From positions 1-55,650 of the forward strand of contig NZ_QNUF01000032.1 of the NCBI RefSeq assembly GCF_003385455.1: a DNA stretch of 55,650 nucleotides, in the 5' to 3' direction. Made by a program: the position numbers and the translations under genes. This DNA comes from Chryseobacterium rhizosphaerae. GTDB lineage: Bacteria; Bacteroidota; Bacteroidia; Flavobacteriales; Weeksellaceae. Each line of letters opens with the position of its first letter. The stretch's first letter is position 1. Shown in pieces: positions 50,776 to 55,650 of the stretch. Under the pieces are notes generated by a model, which worked only from the letters and a program-made list of their open reading frames with translations, made no database searches and had not been told where the DNA came from.

Positions 50776-52410
50776 CTATTTATCAGTGTCTTTGATATTA
50801 TGGATAACATCTTCTGCTTCCATTTTCTCTCTGGAAATGAGCTTTTTCCAGATAAATCCTTTTCTGATATCATTTTTATCGGAAAGTTGAGGGAATATTC
50901 CTGCTTTGACGTCGTCAAAAATAAAACTTGTTGATATGGCGGGAAGAGGAGTGTCAAAATTAAAAGGATAATTTTTAGAAACATTGAATTTTAAATTGCC
51001 AACCTCAAAGGTATTGTATTGCTGATATTCATAGGTTGATGGTTGGTAAAATTGTTTTTTTTCAAATCCGGCGATGAAATTTCCGGGTCTAAAACTTGGA
51101 AGATGTTCCTGAATGAAGTTGGGGAAAGACAATATGGAAATAAAAAATATACTCAAAGCTGAGAAAACGGCGATTGATTTTCGTTTGTCAAAATATTCAT
51201 AACAGAATATAAAAAATATCACAAAGAACACGTCTATAAAAAATCTGTATTGAGCTGAAAAAGCAAGCACAAGTATACTTTTTATCAATACTGAAATACA
51301 GAGTAAAGAGATCAGCTTTCTTTTTTTGATCCAGGCAAATGCTGAGAAAGCAATCAGGCTTATAATAAACAGGATGTTGATGTTGGATTTTATTCCGTCT
51401 AGGAGAAACCAGTTTCTAATGTGATCAAATGTTGAGAACCTTTGAATTTCTTCATAGGAATACTGCATATCATAAGTTTTCTGAATGGCATATTGTGAAG
51501 AAGTTTTTAAGATCTCGGGGTTAGGTTTCCAGGGCATTCCCAATTCGCCAATGGCAACAGGAAATATAGGATAGCCAAATGTCCAGATGTTTTTTGCAAA
51601 AAATACGAGGAGAATAAAAATTCCAAAAAACAGTTTTTTAAAATCTGATTTAAAAATAAAAACAGCACAAAGGAAAGTCAGTATGGGCAGCCAGATCATG
51701 GTAGGCTTTATGGCAAAAATAAAAATGGAAAATGCAAAAAGAAGTGTTGTGTTTCTGTTTCCTGCTGTTATTTCATTCAAAATAATTAAAGAAAGAGCAA
51801 TCACTGGAAGATCTGGGCTTGGTGATTGTGAGAACAATAATAATACAGGGAGAAAACATAGATGAATCCATGCTTTTCTTTCAGTAATATAAATGGTATA
51901 AATGATCAATAGGATGGTATTGATTCTTAAAAAGGGATCTGAGAAATTTGAGAACCCGGCCTGGAAAATATGCCATATAGACATTTGCCCCAATGTAAAG
52001 TCAAGGTTGGAAATTCCTTTTATCAATCCATATTCAGTAAGCCATTTTATGGTGGGTACATAGTAGCCAAAATGATCTAGTATATATGGAGAAAATGTAC
52101 CGGCTAACACAATAATAAATGATACTGTGGTCATTAAAAAAATATCCTTTCCCGAAAAGTGGTATAACTCCCGGTACAGTTTATTTTTAAAAAAGAAAAG
52201 AAATCCGAATGCAAGAGTACCTATTTCTACATAAATATTCAGGGGAATAAAAAAAGAAAGAAGGGTCCATCCTATGCTTATTCCTAAAATACCTGCTAAA
52301 GCTTTTCCTGCAAGACCCGGAAGAGGACTGCCCCAGAAAAAGTCCATAATTTTACCTGCACCTATCAAGACAGGTATGATAAAAATAGCAGAAAAAAGAA
52401 TCAGTATCAT
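50776..52410 (-). CDS. Polytopic membrane protein of unknown function
   Basis: A 544-residue integral membrane protein with about a dozen predicted helices, for example LILFSAIFIIPVLIGAG at the start, FIIVLAGTFSPYILDHFGYY near 110 and IAVFSALSIFFISIL near 420. The motif DHFGYYVPTIKWLTEYG after the third helix recalls the catalytic loop of membrane glycosyltransferases (GT-C fold), but I would not call it so on this alone. The C-terminal 120 residues face the periplasm. The start at 52410 is used instead of the TTG at 52437, which lies inside the terminator of the upstream gene. It precedes aroC by 50 bp. Confidence 0.75.
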   Translation of the reverse strand: MILILFSAIFIIPVLIGAGKIMDFFWGSPLPGLAGKALAGILGISIGWTLLSFFIPLNIYVEIGTLAFGFLFFFKNKLYRELYHFSGKDIFLMTTVSFIIVLAGTFSPYILDHFGYYVPTIKWLTEYGLIKGISNLDFTLGQMSIWHIFQAGFSNFSDPFLRINTILLIIYTIYITERKAWIHLCFLPVLLLFSQSPSPDLPVIALSLIILNEITAGNRNTTLLFAFSIFIFAIKPTMIWLPILTFLCAVFIFKSDFKKLFFGIFILLVFFAKNIWTFGYPIFPVAIGELGMPWKPNPEILKTSSQYAIQKTYDMQYSYEEIQRFSTFDHIRNWFLLDGIKSNINILFIISLIAFSAFAWIKKRKLISLLCISVLIKSILVLAFSAQYRFFIDVFFVIFFIFCYEYFDKRKSIAVFSALSIFFISILSFPNFIQEHLPSFRPGNFIAGFEKKQFYQPSTYEYQQYNTFEVGNLKFNVSKNYPFNFDTPLPAISTSFIFDDVKAGIFPQLSDKNDIRKGFIWKKLISREKMEAEDVIHNIKDTDK

Positions 52411-52441
52411 AAAAAAAGATTGCTTAAAAATAAGCAATCTT
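52411..52441 (-). terminator. Terminator of the glycine-zipper lipoprotein gene
   Basis: A perfect 10-bp stem AGATTGCTTA / TAAGCAATCT (52417-52440), with seven Ts on the minus strand that end directly at the ATG of the next gene (52410). Readthrough or a hidden start would be needed for that gene to have a leader. Confidence 0.85.
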
Positions 52442-52463
52442 TATATTGTATTGTGAAAAAATA

Positions 52464-53036
52464 TTATCTGCGTGGCTGTACTCTGCCGTCTTTTCTGTCT
52501 CCTGATCTCCCTATGGCATATCCGGTAGCGCCACCTACGACACCACCAATTACAGCTCCAAGACCTCTGTTGTTCTTAGAGATAATAGCTCCTGCAGCAG
52601 CCCCACCTACAGTACCAATGATGGTTCCCTTAGCAGCTTTACTCATCCCTTTTTTTGTAGTTGTACCTTGTGAAGAACTGCTTCCGTTATCTGCATAGTC
52701 TCCATTGCTTCCTCCGGAATTGGAGTTAGAGTTAGAACTAGAACCGGAGTTTCTATCTCTGTATATAGTTCTGGTTTCTCTTATCACCTGTGGCTTTGAA
52801 TTATTTGCAGCTTTTGCTTTTTTGCTTTCTGAGATACTGTCAGATTTTTTCTGTGCTTCATAAACCAGCTTTTCCTTTTCAATAGCTAATTTCTGTTTTT
52901 CTATTTCAAGCTGCTTAGCTTGAAACTCAAGTTTTTGTACTTCCAGAGACTTTTCAGCAACGCTGTTGTTATCATCTTTTTTGCAGGCCGTCATTAAAAA
53001 AACGGATAAAAAACCTGCTAATATTACCTTTTTCAT
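52464..53036 (-). CDS. Glycine-zipper (YMGG-like) lipoprotein
   Basis: A 190-residue lipoprotein: signal MKKVILAGFLSVFLMTAC with lipidated Cys at residue 18. Residues 30-75 form a charged coiled coil of repeated K/E-rich heptads (EVQKLEFQAKQLEIEKQKLA). Then comes a Ser/Asn/Gly-rich linker. Residues about 130-175 are a glycine zipper (GTIIGTVGGAAAGAII near 135, then IGGVVGGATGYAIGR). Such glycine zippers insert into membranes. The function is unknown; its relatives are envelope stress lipoproteins. It ends at a strong terminator. Confidence 0.88.
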   Translation of the reverse strand: MKKVILAGFLSVFLMTACKKDDNNSVAEKSLEVQKLEFQAKQLEIEKQKLAIEKEKLVYEAQKKSDSISESKKAKAANNSKPQVIRETRTIYRDRNSGSSSNSNSNSGGSNGDYADNGSSSSQGTTTKKGMSKAAKGTIIGTVGGAAAGAIISKNNRGLGAVIGGVVGGATGYAIGRSGDRKDGRVQPRR

Positions 53037-53338
53037 AATTCAAATTTTAATAAGCTAGAGCCTAAACGACTGTAGTTTTAGTTTTATTTCCAATTATGAA
53101 GCCAAATTTCAGTTAAAGGATGTTAAAATTATTAAAAAAGATAAATGGTAATAAATGAAGCATGATAAATATCGTATGAAAGCTTTGTGTTTTAGTACAA
53201 TTCTTGCTATTTATTCAGAAGCTTTTCAGTGTTGGAGAATTAAAAGTTTTTTTGAACAATTGTAAATTTTAATTAATTAATAGTTTTCGTTGAATTAATC
53301 TGAGATCATTAATTTTGAGAAACTAAATTACTTTCAAT
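53037..53338. other. AT-rich gap upstream of the small secreted protein
   Basis: Contains no credible gene. The only clear signal is the promoter at 53290-53317. The remainder is A/T-rich sequence between two divergent genes. Confidence 0.6.
53290..53317 (+). promoter_or_regulatory. Promoter of the 148-residue secreted protein
   Basis: TTG (53290-53292), a 17-bp spacer and TAATTTTG (53310-53317) fit the consensus, 22 bp upstream of the ATG at 53339. Confidence 0.7.
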
Positions 53339-53785
53339 ATGAAAAAAACAACATTTACAGCACTGGCTTTCATCGGATTGTTGGGTACTGCTGTTTCATG
53401 GTCTTCTACTGATAATAGTATGAAGACAGAGTCGCAAGCACGTCCAGAGGTATCAAAGAGTGAAACAAAAGCACAAACTTATAAAATACGATATGGTTTG
53501 CTTTCTAAAAACGGAACAAAAATTCTTTCCGGAAGTCATGATGTAGGAAGTTTTCTTGCTGAAAATATGGCTACGGGAGATGTGTATGATACGTATTACA
53601 GTGGAGGTTTTCAGGCTTTACCTCAGTATTATGAAGGAATCCCTGAAGGAACCTATACTTTTTCTGCAATGCAGGGACAAGGTGCCTGGACTGGCTATGG
53701 ATCAGTTGTAGCGACTGTTTCAGATGCCCAAGTAGATGCTGATGGATATATTACAGTATATATTCCAATAACTTGGGAAGAATAA
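53339..53785 (+). CDS. Small secreted protein of unknown function
   Basis: 148 residues. The N-terminus MKKTTFTALAFIGLLGTAVS is a signal peptide and cleavage near residue 20 is expected. The mature part is acidic, has no cysteine, and shows strand-like stretches (YKIRYGLLSKNGTKILSG, VATGDVYDTYYSGGFQ-like segments, and a final YITVYIPITWEE). A small beta-rich protein is plausible; I recognise no family. It has its own promoter and is followed by a long AT-rich gap with a conserved hairpin element. Confidence 0.75.
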   Translation: MKKTTFTALAFIGLLGTAVSWSSTDNSMKTESQARPEVSKSETKAQTYKIRYGLLSKNGTKILSGSHDVGSFLAENMATGDVYDTYYSGGFQALPQYYEGIPEGTYTFSAMQGQGAWTGYGSVVATVSDAQVDADGYITVYIPITWEE

Positions 53786-54156
53786 TATTGCATAAAACAA
53801 AATATTTAGTAAATTTACCAATCTCTTAAAAGAGTGTTTTTAATTAATTATTAAGTTAATTACTTTGTTTACTTAATTTATACTCGCTATTTTATTCGTG
53901 GTAAAATCAATTATAGATGTAATTATAGCATAAATAGTAAACAATTTTAAGATATTCTGTTTGGATTTTTCTGAATAGATTTTTTTCATCATTTGTGTTT
54001 TTTAGGCCTCCTGATTGGAGGTCTTTTCTATTGTATGATCAACTAAAGACCTAAGGTTAAGTATTTTTCAAATAATAGCTTTAGATATACCCGCTAAAAG
54101 GTATTGCAAATAATTCTCTGTTAAGAAATTGTATTTCATACTTATGATCTGATGAT
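53786..54156. other. AT-rich gap with terminator-like element copy 1
   Basis: About 370 bp without a credible gene. It holds the first copy of the duplicated hairpin element (53981-54027). Elsewhere it is low-complexity A/T sequence. Confidence 0.7.
53981..54027 (+). repeat. Hairpin element copy 1 (24-nt conserved leader plus GGCCTCC stem)
   Basis: TTTTTTCATCATTTGTGTTTTTTA at 53981-54004 is identical to 55261-55284. It is followed by GGCCTCC-TGATT-GGAGGTC and TTTT, a terminator-like hairpin. It lies about 195 bp after the secreted-protein stop. Confidence 0.85.
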
Positions 54157-54183
54157 AAAAAAACTCCTCAAAAAATGAGGAGC
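54157..54183 (-). terminator. Terminator of the GT2 gene
   Basis: CTCCTCA (54164-54170) pairs with TGAGGAG (54176-54182); the A-run at 54157-54163 gives Ts on the minus strand after the stem. Confidence 0.85.
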
Positions 54184-54189
54184 TGTTTA

Positions 54190-55020
54190 TTATAAATGTA
54201 GAGTTACTTTTATCTTGTTGATCAAACGATGAAGAGTACTGGTCTGATAAGCCAGGAGTTGGTAGATCTCTTCTGAATTGGTGTAGGTTTCAGGAACATT
54301 GAGATTGTTGATCTTCTTAATTCCTCTTCTTTTCATGGTATCATAAATCACTTTAGCAAATGATTCTTTTGCTCCCTGCTTACTGCTGTGCTGTGAAATG
54401 CCATCGGAATGAAGTCTGTAGAGGTATAAAGGTTCTTTGATGTATTTTACATCACCATATTCCAGAATTTTCAAATACAGATCCTGATCTACAGCGCTTC
54501 TAAGTGCTGGATTAATACCCGAGGTTTTTAAATACGCTTCTTTTTTAAAAGTAAAAAAATGGGCAAACTGAATAGGGCAATTAAAAAAATACCGGCTGTT
54601 GTAAACTTGTTTGGTGCTGGCAAAAATCTTATCAGGGACAAGATTATCATCACACAGCATCATTTGAGAATAGGTAGCAACAATATCGGTTGTATTGGCA
54701 AATTCATTGATTGTTTTTTCCAACGCTTGTGTATAGATCGCATCATCAGGGTCAAGGTAGGCGCATAGCTCTCCCTCTGCATATTTCATGCATTCTCTCT
54801 TGGTAAATCCACAGCCCTGATTCACTGCATTATGATACAGTTTGAAACGGGGATCATCTTTGATAATTGACTTTATAACTTCTACTGAATCATCCGTAGA
54901 GGCATCGTCAACAATGATGGCTTCCCAATTTTCATAAGTTTGATTGACTAATGAATTATAGCAGTCCCTAAAATACTTTCCATTATTATAGTTGGCTATA
55001 AGTATAGAAAATTTTATCAC
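54190..55020 (-). CDS. Family 2 glycosyltransferase
   Basis: A 276-residue GT-A enzyme starting with GTG. The start FSILIANYNNGKYF is a standard GT2 opening; VDDASTDDS near residue 40 binds the nucleotide, and the DxD motif is DPDDAIYT near residue 92. The later DQDLYLKILEYGDVKYI near residue 189 provides the ED-like catalytic base motif (here QD). A single sugar is probably transferred to a surface polysaccharide or glycoprotein, but no glycan cluster is seen nearby. It is a single-gene unit flanked by long AT-rich gaps with matching hairpin elements. Confidence 0.92.
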   Translation of the reverse strand: MIKFSILIANYNNGKYFRDCYNSLVNQTYENWEAIIVDDASTDDSVEVIKSIIKDDPRFKLYHNAVNQGCGFTKRECMKYAEGELCAYLDPDDAIYTQALEKTINEFANTTDIVATYSQMMLCDDNLVPDKIFASTKQVYNSRYFFNCPIQFAHFFTFKKEAYLKTSGINPALRSAVDQDLYLKILEYGDVKYIKEPLYLYRLHSDGISQHSSKQGAKESFAKVIYDTMKRRGIKKINNLNVPETYTNSEEIYQLLAYQTSTLHRLINKIKVTLHL

Positions 55021-55650
55021 GTTTTTTTGAGTTAAGTTTAATTTAATGTGTAAAACTATAAAAGAATATCCATGAAAAACATATCTTTAGTCATAGTATA
55101 ATTGATATATTTTTCTTATTTTACAAGAATTTACCATTGTTTAATTTGAAATTGGTAAGATAAAATAAAAACTATTTTATGAGTTCAATCATAAAATAAT
55201 AATAATAACTAGTATATTTTTGAAAAAAGATTAATTATTTTATTTCTGATATATAAAAATTTTTTTCATCATTTGTGTTTTTTAAGGCCTCCTCTGGAGG
55301 CTTTTTAGTTGAAAAAACACTAATGAAAAAAAAATCTGTTATCAAAAAAAGGTCAATCCTAATCAAAAATTGATTTTCATACATCAGAGATTTGAAACAT
55401 TTCCTGTTTCTTTTTCAATGATAAGGTTGCCATTTTTGCTCATGTCAGTTATTTTATGGCTAAGTCTGATATGGCTTGTCATATTTTTTTGCTGTAATTT
55501 TATTTTTTTTATATCAAAATATTATCTTTAAATGATTTTGTGAATATTAGAATATTTTATACTAAATTTACGAATTTAATTTTCAATTTTTAATGATTGA
55601 GATTAATATATGTTTTTTTTATTTTTTAATTCATCTGTTTTTTATTAAAG
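55021..55650. other. AT-rich gap with terminator-like element copy 2
   Basis: Over 600 bp to the window edge, very AT-rich, with the second hairpin element at 55261-55305. A 16-codon basic frame at about 55323 is too short to claim. The right edge is cut, so a gene may start beyond it. Confidence 0.65.
55261..55305 (+). repeat. Hairpin element copy 2
   Basis: Same 24-nt leader as copy 1, then AAGGCCTCC-TCT-GGAGGCTTTTT, a shorter-looped terminator-like hairpin. It lies 1,280 bp from copy 1, on the other side of the GT2 gene, in the same orientation. Confidence 0.85.

Noticed and set aside
55323..55373. 16-codon lysine-rich frame (MKKKSVIKKRS...) after the second hairpin
   Set aside because: Too short and too A-rich to support; a chance frame in AT-rich DNA.

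Overview
The window reads as a chromosomal segment of a Bacteroidota bacterium of class Flavobacteriia, most likely Chryseobacterium or a close relative. This rests on the AT-rich sequence, promoters of the Bacteroidota form TTG-N17-19-TAnnTTTG, three secreted proteins with type IX secretion sorting tails, a TonB-dependent receptor, several outer-membrane barrels and a mevalonate-pathway HMG-CoA reductase. The genus is inferred from protein style, not from a marker gene. No tRNA, rRNA, CRISPR array, transposase or prophage gene was seen, and most genes are housekeeping.

Layout. 1-0.6 kb: tandem copy of an intergenic repeat carrying the htpG terminator and a relic of the htpG 3' end. 0.6-11.8 kb: htpG, recA, an MpaB-type oxygenase, pfkA-gapA, a DUF4846 lipoprotein, an HxlR regulator, an internally deleted peroxiredoxin relic and a HEAT-repeat DNA-alkylation-repair-like protein. 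11.8-12.7 kb: a non-coding array of nine DnaA-box sites in a phased C-A-B order repeated three times with a period near 341 bp. This is the most striking structure in the window and a candidate replication origin or DnaA-binding locus. 12.8-15.3 kb: radical SAM and DUF4130 DNA-repair pair with a small unknown gene wedged between. 15.4-19.7 kb: tightly packed operon of HMG-CoA reductase, a 55-residue membrane protein, a secreted protein, a DUF423 protein and a ClC-type channel. 19.8-24.4 kb: sucC, an MscS channel, a 1-Cys peroxiredoxin with a palindrome on its promoter, an outer-membrane barrel, and a PepSY-type protein. 24.4-36.1 kb: siderophore receptor (operon with the PepSY protein, under a Fur-like palindrome), oxidoreductase, ABC-F ATPase, nucleotidase, GH25 lysozyme, ndh-trmD, a nuclease-like protein, Lrp regulator and deoC. 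36.1-46.5 kb: dusB, a large outer-membrane protein, three type IX cargo proteins, and an M1-peptidase-like pseudoenzyme joined to an outer-membrane barrel. 46.6-50.7 kb: a eukaryote-like UMP synthase fusion (OPRT-ODC), a DUF1232 protein, two thioredoxin-fold proteins and aroC. 50.8-55.65 kb: membrane protein, glycine-zipper lipoprotein, small secreted protein, GT2 glycosyltransferase, and two matching terminator-like elements in long AT-rich gaps.

Start codons were moved from the longest reading frame wherever a signal peptide, a promoter -7 element or gene overlap decided the issue; several genes appear to use TTG or GTG. All functions are read from sequence motifs by eye; no database search was run.
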